NCBI RefSeq assembly: GCF_027923465.1
Contig: NZ_BRLB01000010.1
Location: 62,001 to 126,000 of the forward strand
Length of the DNA: 64,000 nt
Reading direction: 5' to 3'
Origin: Vallitalea longa
GTDB taxonomy: Bacteria; Bacillota; Clostridia; Lachnospirales; Vallitaleaceae
Shown here piece after piece: positions 55,935 to 64,000 of this stretch. The notes beneath the pieces are model-generated. The model ran no database searches, was not told the origin of the DNA, and saw only the letters and a program-made list of their open reading frames with translations. A program made the translations under genes and the position numbers. The number at the start of each line of letters is the position of its first letter. The first letter of the stretch is position 1.

Positions 55935-57251
55935 TTATTGATTATTAACTTCGTCAAGAACTTCTGTCATTTTTTCTTCAATGTTTTTCATTACATCATC
56001 CATATCAACCTTGTTAGCCATAATAACTGTATACGCTTCTCCAATGATATCTAGAACTTCTGTGTATCTTGGGAACTGAGCTTGGCTATATGGTTTGTCA
56101 AGAGCTTGAATAAATCCTCTGAATGTTGCCTGTTGAAAGAATTCATCAGATGATGATTCTGTTCTGATTGGTAATCTTCCAGTAGCTTTAGAGAAAGTCA
56201 ATGAATTTTTCTTGTCTACCATGAATTTTAGATAATCAACAACAACATCTTTGTTCTCTGAGGTATCTGTAATACTATATCCTTCTGAAATTATATAATT
56301 TACTTGTCTCTCTCCAGCTGGTACCATAAAACTACCAATCTTATCTGCTAACTCTGGATTTTGAGATGTAATAAGTCCTATGGCATTGGAACCAGTCAAC
56401 ATCATTCCAGTTTTTCCTGTTGCAAAATAGTTAGCCGCTTCAGGATATCCTGTTTCTGTTGGTCCTGGAGGTACAACTCCATATTCATTATGTAAATCTG
56501 TAAAATATTTTAGAGCATTCTTCAAATTATCTGTTGTCAATCCTGTTTCCCATTTATCACCATTAAGGTAAACATCATCTACACCGAAATTTCTAGCGAT
56601 AGTCATGAACCTAGCTTCTCCAGAACCATTTCTGGTTCCAACCATACTGAAGCCCCATCTATCTATGTTTCCATCACCATCACTGTCTTTTGTCATTGCT
56701 TTGGCTACATCCAAAAATTCTTCCCAATTAGTTGGTTCTTCTTTACCTGTTTCCTCTAACCAATCAGTTCTATAAACAATAGCTGAAGGAATCGAATACC
56801 AAGGGAATACAGCAAGATCTCCATTAATAGTATTATCTTTTACGGAACTTTCAGTAAATCCATTCATATATTCTTCGTCCACCAATTCATTGATAGGAGC
56901 TAAGATATCCATTTCATATGAAACAGGAATAAATTGTGGTGGATTGAAGAAAGCATCTGGTAAACTGTTGTTAGTTGCTAAAGTAGTTATTTTCTTAGGA
57001 ATTTCATTAACAGGTACCCCTTCATACTTGATAGTAACATTAGGATGAAGTTTCATATATTCATCAGCTATATCTTGTTCAATATCACCTTCAGGTGATT
57101 CTGTAATTGTTGATGACATAATCCTAATAGTCACTTTTTTATCCCCACCATCAGCTTGTTGATCTTTATTTTCATCTTTCTTAGATGCACACCCCGTAAA
57201 TACTGATGTTAATAACAATACCACTAATGCAATTGCAGTTAATTTTTTCAT
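55935..57251 (-). CDS. Extracellular sugar-binding lipoprotein (family 1)
   Basis: 438 residues. Signal peptide with lipobox LTSVFTGC (Cys near 20), then a two-lobe solute-binding fold of the MalE/UgpB family (DIAVFPWYSIPSAIVYRTDWL segment, TGKTGMMLTGSNAIG, AQFPRYTEVLDI at the end). It feeds the two permeases that follow. The ligand is not readable from sequence; operon enzymes point to an acid sugar or an oligosaccharide containing one. AAGGAGG lies before ATG 57251. Confidence 0.93.
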   Translation of the reverse strand: MKKLTAIALVVLLLTSVFTGCASKKDENKDQQADGGDKKVTIRIMSSTITESPEGDIEQDIADEYMKLHPNVTIKYEGVPVNEIPKKITTLATNNSLPDAFFNPPQFIPVSYEMDILAPINELVDEEYMNGFTESSVKDNTINGDLAVFPWYSIPSAIVYRTDWLEETGKEEPTNWEEFLDVAKAMTKDSDGDGNIDRWGFSMVGTRNGSGEARFMTIARNFGVDDVYLNGDKWETGLTTDNLKNALKYFTDLHNEYGVVPPGPTETGYPEAANYFATGKTGMMLTGSNAIGLITSQNPELADKIGSFMVPAGERQVNYIISEGYSITDTSENKDVVVDYLKFMVDKKNSLTFSKATGRLPIRTESSSDEFFQQATFRGFIQALDKPYSQAQFPRYTEVLDIIGEAYTVIMANKVDMDDVMKNIEEKMTEVLDEVNNQ

Positions 57252-57322
57252 TTTGTAGCCTCCTTAAGTTTTTTATAAGTATAGTTTTGTTACAAAATAA
57301 GATTTTTGAACTACATATGAAT

Positions 57323-58480
57323 CTACCAATCAGCTAAAGAGTTGTCGTCTGGATCAAAGAACAATGGAGAGTCCCATTCTCCATCATAACTCATCTCTTT
57401 TAAGCTCTCTTCATTCACTTCAATACCAAGACCATAGCCTGTTGGTACATCAATATATCCATTCTTAACTTCAAAAGGTTTATTAAGATATTCTTTTCCT
57501 ATATCCCATCCATTATAGTATCCTGGATATTCTTGAATAACGAAGTTTGGTATACAAGCATCGATTTGTAGACATGCCGCTAGAGAAATAGGTCCGAGTG
57601 GATTATGTGGCGCTACCCCGCAATAATAAGCTTCTGCCATAGCCGCTATCTTCTTGATCTCTAGAATTCCCCCAGCGTGACAACAATCTGGTTGAATAAT
57701 TGCTGCTGCCTGTTTTTCTATGACTTCTCTGAATCCCCATTTAGTGAAGACTCTTTCACCTGTTGCAATAGGTATAGTTGTAGACTCTTTTACTTTAACT
57801 AGAGCATCAACATTCTCTGGTAAAACTGGCTCTTCTATAAATGCTGGATGAACTGACTCAAGTTCCTTGCAGAATCTGATGGCCAAGGCAGGTGAAACCC
57901 GTCCATGGAAATCAAGTGCTAAGTCCATATCATCTCCTACTGCTTCTCTTAATTTACGTATTTTTCCAACATATTCATTAATTGATTCTGTACTTTCCAG
58001 ATATTTCATTGGACCACCCATAGGTATCTTAATGAAATTGAATCCTTCTTTCTTTCTATTCAAAGCATATTTGACCCATGCCTCTATACTATCATCACCA
58101 GGGTCTGGATAATTACCGTTCAAGTGAGGATAAACTCTGATCTTATTCCTAACTTTGCCCCCAAGCATCTCATATACAGGCATTTTATAGTATTTACCTT
58201 TTATATCCCATAAAGCTTGTTCTATACCACTGATGGCACTGACTATTACTGCGCCCCCTCTATAGAAAGAACCTCTATACATGAGTTGCCATAGATATTC
58301 AATATCACATGGATTCTTACCAATTAACATTTTGCCGAATGAATGAACTAAAGTTTCTACCGTCTTGCTTTTCCCTTCTACAACTGGTTCTCCATAACCA
58401 CAAATTCCTTCGTCTGTAGATATCTTTAGAAAAAGCCATCTTGGTTTTACATGAAATGTTTCTAATTTAGTTATCTTCAT
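57323..58480 (-). CDS. dgoD: Galactonate dehydratase-like enzyme (enolase superfamily)
   Basis: Dehydrates an aldonic acid to a 2-keto-3-deoxy acid. Compared by memory with E. coli DgoD, many blocks match: KSKTVETLVHSFGKMLIGKNP, YRGSFYRGGAVIVSAISGIE, DFHGRVSPALA (metal Asp and catalytic His near 189-191), FIEEPV, TGERVF, PHNPLGPISLAACL (His near 290) and a DNSLADW end. D-galactonate is thus the best-supported substrate class, but related aldonates are possible. Start ATG 58480 has a GGGAG site. Confidence 0.88.
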   Translation of the reverse strand: MKITKLETFHVKPRWLFLKISTDEGICGYGEPVVEGKSKTVETLVHSFGKMLIGKNPCDIEYLWQLMYRGSFYRGGAVIVSAISGIEQALWDIKGKYYKMPVYEMLGGKVRNKIRVYPHLNGNYPDPGDDSIEAWVKYALNRKKEGFNFIKIPMGGPMKYLESTESINEYVGKIRKLREAVGDDMDLALDFHGRVSPALAIRFCKELESVHPAFIEEPVLPENVDALVKVKESTTIPIATGERVFTKWGFREVIEKQAAAIIQPDCCHAGGILEIKKIAAMAEAYYCGVAPHNPLGPISLAACLQIDACIPNFVIQEYPGYYNGWDIGKEYLNKPFEVKNGYIDVPTGYGLGIEVNEESLKEMSYDGEWDSPLFFDPDDNSLADW

Positions 58481-58615
58481 TTCTTCATCTCCCTAGAAAT
58501 TATGTATAAAAATTATGTTTGAAATATATATTATTTATGCTAATTCAATAGTAATAATATGTTTTATTTTACAAGAATTTTACTGCTTTATAAAGCTTTT
58601 TTATATGGAAATAAC

Positions 58616-59380
58616 TTATCTAAAGTCATTTACAATATTTTTACATTGCTCATAAAACATTCCCACATCAACAGAATATGAAATATATTGAATTCCCTGT
58701 TCTCTCCACATTTTAGCTGCTTTTAAATCATCTACGAAAATACCTACCGCAATATTTTTTGATTTTGCTTTATTAACTATGAATTTCATTTTATTAATAA
58801 CTTCAGGATGATCAACTTGTCCTGGATATCCCAATGATTGTGATAAATCATAAGGACCTATGAATATAATATCAATCCCTTCAACTTCTAAAATATCATC
58901 TATATTATTAATTGCATCATTTCCTTCAAGCTGTAAAATAACTATATTATCATTTGCATTTTTAAAATATTCATATCTATCAGTCGCAGTATATTTAGCT
59001 GCTCTAACATATCTACAGACTCCTCTATCTCCTTGTGGTGCAAATTTAGCAACCCTAATAGCTTCTTTCGCTGTATCACTATTAGTTACCTGTGGTACTT
59101 GAATCCCTAATGCTCCTACATCTAATGCTTTGCCGATTGAGCTTTCTGAATAATCAGGTACTCTTACTATTGGCATTATATTGGAACACTGAGCAGCTCT
59201 AATCAGATTCTGTAATTGGAGTACATTCATTGGTCCATGTTCCATATCTAAAATGGCAAAATCAAAACCTCCGAAACCAGCACATTCAACAAATGCAGGA
59301 TCTCCAGTTTTCATGAACGGACCTATAAGACCTTCTCCATTACTAAGTTTTTTTCTGAAATTATTTAATATTTTGTCCAT
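58616..59380 (-). CDS. HpcH/HpaI-type class II aldolase
   Basis: Metal-dependent aldolase that splits a 2-keto-3-deoxy acid into pyruvate and an aldehyde. Family features: DMEHGP, IVRVPDYSESSIGKALDVG (pyruvate-binding Arg), QLEGNDAINNIDDILEV (metal Glu) and GPYDLSQSLGYPGQ (metal Asp). Length 254 as in GarL, RhmA and YfaU. It lies between the two enolase-superfamily genes, so its substrate should be their product. AGGAGG stands ahead of ATG 59380. Confidence 0.92.
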   Translation of the reverse strand: MDKILNNFRKKLSNGEGLIGPFMKTGDPAFVECAGFGGFDFAILDMEHGPMNVLQLQNLIRAAQCSNIMPIVRVPDYSESSIGKALDVGALGIQVPQVTNSDTAKEAIRVAKFAPQGDRGVCRYVRAAKYTATDRYEYFKNANDNIVILQLEGNDAINNIDDILEVEGIDIIFIGPYDLSQSLGYPGQVDHPEVINKMKFIVNKAKSKNIAVGIFVDDLKAAKMWREQGIQYISYSVDVGMFYEQCKNIVNDFR

Positions 59381-59408
59381 ATGTCTAACCTCCTAATCAT
59401 CCATACTC

Positions 59409-60539
59409 TTATTTGATTTTATATTTCTCCAAAACTTTTCTATTAACTTCTATACCTAATCCTGCACCTGTTGGAACTTTAACATATCCGTTAGTATGAA
59501 ATATGGTATTGTCTATTAATTTCAATCTGTAAGGATGCTCTGTTTGATCAAATTCCAACATAGGTGATACTGGATTCATTGATAGTGGATTATATGGTAA
59601 ATTAGCTAGTAGATGTAAGTTTGCTGCTAATCCGATACCTGTACCCCAGCTGTGAGGATTATATCTCACGCCAAAAGCATTAGCCATTACCGCAATTTTT
59701 TTACATTCGGATAAACCTCCAGCAGAACATGTATCTGGTTGAATTATATCAATCACCCTATTTGCTAGAATATCTTTGAATCCGAACCTAGTAAATTCAC
59801 ATTCACCACCAGCAATTGGTATATTTAGTGCATTTTTACACTCTTCATATCCTCTCAGATCTTCAGGAGGTACTGGTTCTTCAAACCAACCAATATTCAT
59901 ATCCTCCAGTTTTCTTCCTAATTTAATCGCTTCCACTGAATCATAAGCATGATTGGCGTCAATCATAAGCTCGATATCCATTCCTATTACTTGTCGAATG
60001 GCTTTAACTAATTCATAATCTTTATTAACACCAAATCCGACTTTCATTTTCATAGCTTTAAAACCAGCATTCATATAGTCTTCTGCTTCTTTTTGTAATA
60101 TTTTTATAGGATCCTCTGCTTTTTCAGGATAAAAACCAGTTGCATAAGCTTGTATTTCTTTTCTGTTAGCTCCACCAAGTAATTTATAAACTGGTAATCC
60201 AACGCTCTTTCCGAATATATCCCATAGAGCAATATCAATACCACTTATAGCTTCTACGATTAGTCCTTTCTGTCCATAGTCACGATATCTGTTATATAGA
60301 TATTCCCAATGTCTATCTATTTCCCTTGGGTCTTCTCCAATTAAATATTCTTTATAAACATTAATAATTTCTTGTATTACAGTTGATGGACCATAACATT
60401 CACCCCATCCAGTAATACCATCCTCAGTAATTATTTCAACTATACATGTTGTTCTTGTATCGTACCACCATTGAGAAAAACAGAATGGTTGTTTAAGTTT
60501 TGCATGTAAAACATGTGTTTTGATGTCTTTTATCTTCAT
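59409..60539 (-). CDS. Galactarolactone cycloisomerase-like enzyme (enolase superfamily, MLE group)
   Basis: 376 residues. Catalytic set: Lys pair AMKMKVGFG near 163-166, metal ligands Asp in MIDANH (near 194), Glu in FEEPV (near 218) and Glu in AGGECE (near 243), and base in PHSWGTG (His near 294). Text blocks recall the Agrobacterium D-galactarolactone cycloisomerase Gci: GWGECYGP, SGIDIALWDIFGK, AYATG, and a MNPVSPMLEFDQTEHPYR end. Such enzymes open galactaro- or glucaro-lactones to 2-keto-3-deoxy-hexarates. First gene after the operator region. GGAG precedes ATG 60539. Confidence 0.85.
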   Translation of the reverse strand: MKIKDIKTHVLHAKLKQPFCFSQWWYDTRTTCIVEIITEDGITGWGECYGPSTVIQEIINVYKEYLIGEDPREIDRHWEYLYNRYRDYGQKGLIVEAISGIDIALWDIFGKSVGLPVYKLLGGANRKEIQAYATGFYPEKAEDPIKILQKEAEDYMNAGFKAMKMKVGFGVNKDYELVKAIRQVIGMDIELMIDANHAYDSVEAIKLGRKLEDMNIGWFEEPVPPEDLRGYEECKNALNIPIAGGECEFTRFGFKDILANRVIDIIQPDTCSAGGLSECKKIAVMANAFGVRYNPHSWGTGIGLAANLHLLANLPYNPLSMNPVSPMLEFDQTEHPYRLKLIDNTIFHTNGYVKVPTGAGLGIEVNRKVLEKYKIK

Positions 60540-60643
60540 AGCATTATCTCCAAAATTTAGTTTTAATCATTATTGTTGTCAGTTGTTATGTTCTGTACAT
60601 AATTTATAAAGTTTTGTAACAATCGTTTATATATCATATTTTC

Positions 60644-60682
60644 ATTATATATGCTTATATGTTATAACTTATGATACAAGTT
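60644..60682 (-). promoter_or_regulatory. Operon promoter with operator O1
   Basis: Operator AACTTATGATACAAGTT at 60666-60682 (5-bp arms AACTT/AAGTT). On the minus strand TATAAT is at 60644-60649; with a 17-base spacer the -35 position falls inside the operator. Bound repressor would exclude RNA polymerase. Confidence 0.65.
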
Positions 60683-60761
60683 AATTTATGATTTTATACA
60701 AACATATATAGCTTACATATATTTTTCTTGGCTATTTATTATAATTATCTTTGTTTCATGT

Positions 60762-60778
60762 AACTTATGATACAAGTT
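60762..60778. promoter_or_regulatory. Operator O2, identical copy
   Basis: The 17-base sequence of O1 is repeated exactly, 96 bases upstream of O1 (nine full turns of 10.6 bp), so looping between the two is possible. It lies just after the GntR gene end. Confidence 0.7.
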
Positions 60779-60842
60779 ATATTATACTTGGTTTTTATTT
60801 TTTCCTTATCATTTTATCAAGTAAATATTTTATCTTTTACAA

Positions 60843-61523
60843 CTATTTATTTTTGTTTTTAACCTGTTCAAAATTATAATCCATATGCATTGTCATAGCT
60901 TTTTTTGCTTCTTCTGGATCTTTGTTTTTAATTGCTTCAAATATTTTTTCATGGAAGTACATGGTATCTTTGTCTTCAGCCATTTTGTTCAATTTACTAA
61001 CATTATTAATAAGGGTTTTCTTTAATAGTGTCATTACCTCAACAATTAAGTCATTCTTTGTAGCTCTAGCTATTTCAATGTGAAATTCTAAGTCTAGTAT
61101 TGAAAATTCTTTACTATTTATATCCAGTTTACCCATATTAGCTAATCGTTGCTCTAGATTAGCAATATTTTCTGAAGTAGCATTCTTAGCAGCAATTGCA
61201 GCAGATTCTACTTCAATTATTTTTCTGAACTCCACGACCTTAATCATTTCATTATCATCTAATAATATTGTAGGTAAATCAGTATTAATTATATCTTTTA
61301 ATGTTTTCTCTTTTACATAAGTTCTTTTACCTTGTTGTGTTTCCAACCAGCCTAATGAAACTAATCGTTGAATTGCATTCCTAACTGATATACGGCTGAC
61401 ATTATACATTTCTGTCAAATCACCTTCTGAAGGAATGTTCTCTCCCTGTTTCCAAACACCGCTTTCAATGTTTTTTTTGAATTCATTAAAAACTTGATCA
61501 GAAATATTTTGTTTAATAATCAT
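60843..61523 (-). CDS. GntR-family FCD-domain (FadR type) regulator
   Basis: Probable repressor of the downstream acid-sugar operon. Winged helix at about 8-72 (IPSEGDLTEMYNVSRISVRN recognition region, QQGKRTYVKE wing). The C-terminal FCD domain is helical with the metal or ligand ligands Asp-His-His-His readable in DLEFHIEIARATKN (about 143-156), YFHEKIFEAI and MHMDYN. Family members bind sugar acids or organic acids, which fits. AGAGGAAAA precedes ATG 61523. Promoter with a degenerate operator overlapping the start site suggests autoregulation. Confidence 0.92.
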   Translation of the reverse strand: MIIKQNISDQVFNEFKKNIESGVWKQGENIPSEGDLTEMYNVSRISVRNAIQRLVSLGWLETQQGKRTYVKEKTLKDIINTDLPTILLDDNEMIKVVEFRKIIEVESAAIAAKNATSENIANLEQRLANMGKLDINSKEFSILDLEFHIEIARATKNDLIVEVMTLLKKTLINNVSKLNKMAEDKDTMYFHEKIFEAIKNKDPEEAKKAMTMHMDYNFEQVKNKNK

Positions 61524-61554
61524 AAATTTTTCCTCTCATCAAACACTTTCTTGT

Positions 61555-61599
61555 AACATATGATATAAGTATGATATCAAAAGTTTTATTGTGTGTCAA
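61555..61599 (-). promoter_or_regulatory. gntR promoter with third operator-like site
   Basis: Minus strand TTGACA (61594-61599), 17-base spacer, TATCAT (61571-61576). AACATATGATATAAGTA at 61555-61571 matches O1/O2 at 14 of 17 positions and overlaps the predicted start point near 61564. Confidence 0.6.
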
Positions 61600-61702
61600 G
61601 AAGTTTTATGTTATTTATATATTTTTTACTTATTTTTGAATTATTAGTATAATAATATTATTATATAAATAGACTTGGTTAATACGATATAATTTAGAAA
61701 TC

Positions 61703-61737
61703 ATAAAAAGAGTGGAAAAAAATTCAATCCACTCTTT
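61703..61737 (-). terminator. Terminator after the stalk-domain gene
   Basis: Ten-bp stem aaagagtgga / tccactcttt (61707-61716 with 61728-61737), T-rich on the minus strand, 32 bases past the stop. Confidence 0.85.
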
Positions 61738-61768
61738 ATAGTATGACTTTATCAGCTTTTTAGATTAT

Positions 61769-62728
61769 TTAATATAATTTAAAATAGGCAAGATCGTCAT
61801 AGTCTTCTCCATTTTTTATGCTTAAAAGATTTTTTGAATTCTTATACACACCAACTATCACATTACCTTCAGCACTATAACTTTTACTTTCATTTTCATG
61901 CACCACCATCATCTTATTTTCTGATGATCTTGTTGCTTTATCAATTGCATTACTTAAACAACCATTAAACCCAAAATCCATATCACTAACCATACCATTT
62001 CCTTCGGTAGTTTTAATATTGAAAATCCTAGGCTCGTACATACTCAAAAAGTAATAGTCTTCATCTCCTTGATATGTTGCATTAGTAACATCTACTTTTA
62101 TAGTAATCATAGCATAGTCTATTATAGCATTTTCATCTGGTCTTACAAAACCTAAATCTTGTATATCATCTCTAGTTATAGGTTCAACATTTTTAATAGT
62201 TACTGTATAATCTGCATTTGCAATATTATTTCCATATCCTGTATTATAATTATATGAATATGCAGTTCCTAGATTAATTGGATCTTCAAATGTTCCTGTA
62301 TTACTAGTTGCTGTAAATTGATTAGATGATGAAGTATTATTTTGTGATTTACTTGTTTCTTGTTTATTTGCATTGGAACTGCTACTATTACCAGTTGAAG
62401 GTAAATCAGTAGGTACAGCACCGTCTACATCTTTTTTAGCTCCATTTCCTGTAATATAAATTGTTTTCGTATTTCCTTCCCATGTAATATCTGCACCTAA
62501 CATATCTGCTATTGCTCTAACTGGAAGATATGTGGAACCATTGATGATTACTGGATATACTGGGTTCCCATTACCGTCTTTTAAATTTTGAACTTGATTA
62601 TTGTACTTTACGGTTATTCCTTTATTTTCTTTTCCTGTTATATCTCTAATTAATGAACTTGCTGATAGAGATGTTGACAATGCGAAAATAAGAACTAATG
62701 ATACTATTGCTTTTATACTTTTTCTCAT
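61769..62728 (-). CDS. Secreted stalk-domain protein, copy 2
   Basis: Signal peptide ending SLSASS (about 25), then a copper-amine-oxidase-N-like stalk domain (about 35-95: VYPVIINGSTYLPVRAIADM, ADITWEGNTKTIYITG), a Ser/Asn/Thr-rich linker (GNSSSSNANKQETSKS) and a C-terminal beta domain of about 180 residues with DYTVTIKNVEPITRDDIQDL and a YSAEGNVIV end. No enzymatic motif. It is a close paralog of the gene just upstream. Start ATG 62728 is eight bases after AGGAG; a GTG at 62737 overlaps that site. Confidence 0.87.
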   Translation of the reverse strand: MRKSIKAIVSLVLIFALSTSLSASSLIRDITGKENKGITVKYNNQVQNLKDGNGNPVYPVIINGSTYLPVRAIADMLGADITWEGNTKTIYITGNGAKKDVDGAVPTDLPSTGNSSSSNANKQETSKSQNNTSSSNQFTATSNTGTFEDPINLGTAYSYNYNTGYGNNIANADYTVTIKNVEPITRDDIQDLGFVRPDENAIIDYAMITIKVDVTNATYQGDEDYYFLSMYEPRIFNIKTTEGNGMVSDMDFGFNGCLSNAIDKATRSSENKMMVVHENESKSYSAEGNVIVGVYKNSKNLLSIKNGEDYDDLAYFKLY

Positions 62729-62793
62729 CTTATTCACTCCTATTTTGTCTTTTCTTTGTACATATTATATTTTATTTAAATACTTATAATATC

Positions 62794-63738
62794 TTAATAT
62801 AATTTGAAATAAGCAAGATCACGTGAATTATCTCCATCTTCTATGGATAAAAGATTTTTTGAATTTTTAATTACTGTAACTATAACATTACCTTCAGCAC
62901 TGTAACTTTTGCTTTCATTTGGATGAACCTTCATCATGTCATACTTACCTGAAGTTGTTACATTTTCAACTGCATCTTTTAAACATCCTTTGAAACCAAA
63001 ATGCCAATGACCTACAACCCAATTTCCTTCGTTAGTCTCGACATTATTAATCTGTGGTAAATAATTACTTAGATAGTAAGAATTTTCTCCTTCATATGTT
63101 GCATTATTAACGTCTACCTTTATAGTAACCATAACATACTCATATAAAGCATTTTCTTCAGGTTTTTGAAACCCTAGATCTTCTATATCATCTCTAGTAA
63201 GAGGATCAACATCTGTAATAGTCACTGTATAATCTGCATTTGTAACATTATTTTCCCATCCATCAGTGTAATTGTATGTATATGATGTTCTCATTTCAAT
63301 TGGATCATCTTTTGTTCCTGCATTACTTGTTGCTGGATATTGACTAGATGAAGTATTTTCTTGTGGTTTGCTTGTTTCTTTCTTACTTGAATTAGAACTA
63401 TTATTATTAGTAGTAGATGGTAAATCAGTAGGTACAGCACTATCTACATCTTTGTTTCCTGTAATATAGATTGTTTTTGTTTCTCCTTCCCAAGTAATAT
63501 CTGCACCTAACATATCTGCTATCGCTCTAACTGGAAGATATGTAGAACCATTAATAATTACTGGATATACTGGACTTCCGTTACCGTCTTTCAGATTTTG
63601 AACTTGATTATTGTACTTTACTGTTATCCCTTTGTTTTCTTTTCCAGTTATATCTCTAATTAATGAACTTGCTGATAACGTTGTTGATAGTGTAAAAATA
63701 AGAACTAATGATAATACTACTTTAATACTCTTCCTCAT
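62794..63738 (-). CDS. Secreted stalk-domain protein, copy 1
   Basis: Same layout as its downstream neighbour: signal peptide, stalk domain almost identical over about 80 residues (GNGSPVYPV instead of GNGNPVYPV), Ser/Asn linker, C-terminal beta domain clearly related but more diverged (DYTVTITDVDPLTRDDIEDL). The stalk family binds wall or forms extracellular scaffolds; no more specific role is known to me. AAAGGAG precedes ATG 63738. The two genes are 65 bases apart, a recent tandem duplication that could be co-transcribed. Confidence 0.87.
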   Translation of the reverse strand: MRKSIKVVLSLVLIFTLSTTLSASSLIRDITGKENKGITVKYNNQVQNLKDGNGSPVYPVIINGSTYLPVRAIADMLGADITWEGETKTIYITGNKDVDSAVPTDLPSTTNNNSSNSSKKETSKPQENTSSSQYPATSNAGTKDDPIEMRTSYTYNYTDGWENNVTNADYTVTITDVDPLTRDDIEDLGFQKPEENALYEYVMVTIKVDVNNATYEGENSYYLSNYLPQINNVETNEGNWVVGHWHFGFKGCLKDAVENVTTSGKYDMMKVHPNESKSYSAEGNVIVTVIKNSKNLLSIEDGDNSRDLAYFKLY

Positions 63739-64000
63739 AAATTTGCTCCTTTACTTGTTTTTTTATTTTTAGCTTCAAAAAATGTAAGTTAGTGTTGAAA
63801 AATGATTATTTGAAGCATATATGGCTAATTTTACCATATTATATTTACTACATCAACTATTTTTATCAATAAGCATCCTATATTTAGCAGTATCAATAAC
63901 ATAATATAATATATAATTAAGCAAATGAAATAACTATATAACAAATATATGATTGGTGTTTTATCTGTAGTTATAAACTCATAGAAAAATATTTAGTTTT

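Overview
The window is low-GC DNA from an anaerobic, spore-former-type Firmicute of the class Clostridia. The evidence is the AT-rich composition, strong AGGAGG-type ribosome binding sites, frequent TTG and GTG starts, PurR, a DnaD/DnaI replication pair, YhaO/YhaN, a YwmB-MurA pair, DUF5685, M42 and M29 peptidases and SLH surface proteins. A marine clostridium of the Vallitalea type would fit, but that is a guess from gene style and not a sequence match. No dnaA, rRNA, CRISPR array, transposase or integrase was seen.

Layout. 1-6.5 kb: a partial glgC and purR (minus), then murC, a cluster of perfect DnaA boxes, a DnaD-like and a DnaI-like replication protein and tRNA-Arg (plus). 6.5-15 kb: the YhaN/YhaO nuclease pair, a phosphofructokinase, a Cys-rich J-domain/DUF5685/membrane-protein operon and a GntR-UTRA regulator. 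15-23 kb: housekeeping genes (M42 and M29 peptidases, MscS channel, AsnS) and QueT under a preQ1-I riboswitch. 23-31 kb: an accessory-looking region of small membrane proteins, one apparently broken gene, an Xre regulator, a nucleotidyltransferase, and a DUF1287/C39 pair of probable surface cysteine hydrolases, ending with a ZIP metal transporter. 31-36 kb: a zinc-ligand-less amidase-like protein and a heterodimeric ABC exporter. The exporter is preceded by a promoter, a 26-codon leader peptide and two hairpins, the architecture of ribosome-mediated attenuation.

36-52.5 kb: PrsA-type foldase, a universal-stress-type protein, two unknown small proteins, MurA and YwmB, then a three-gene operon of very large fibronectin-III/SLH-like exported proteins. 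52.5-61.6 kb: a seven-gene acid-sugar operon (galactarolactone cycloisomerase-like, HpcH aldolase, galactonate dehydratase-like, ABC importer of three genes, aldehyde dehydrogenase). A divergently placed but co-directional GntR-FCD regulator sits upstream, with two identical 17-bp operators ahead of the operon and a third degenerate copy at its own promoter. 61.7-63.7 kb: two tandem paralogous stalk-domain secreted proteins.

The strongest second-look items are the leader-peptide/attenuator ahead of the exporter, the DnaA-box cluster controlling the helicase-loading genes, the operator set of the acid-sugar operon, the riboswitch starting at +1 of queT, a terminator hairpin that swallows the ywmB ribosome binding site, and the DUF5685/J-domain/membrane trio, which looks like an uncharacterised redox or metal module. 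All function calls come from reading motifs by eye; no database search was run.
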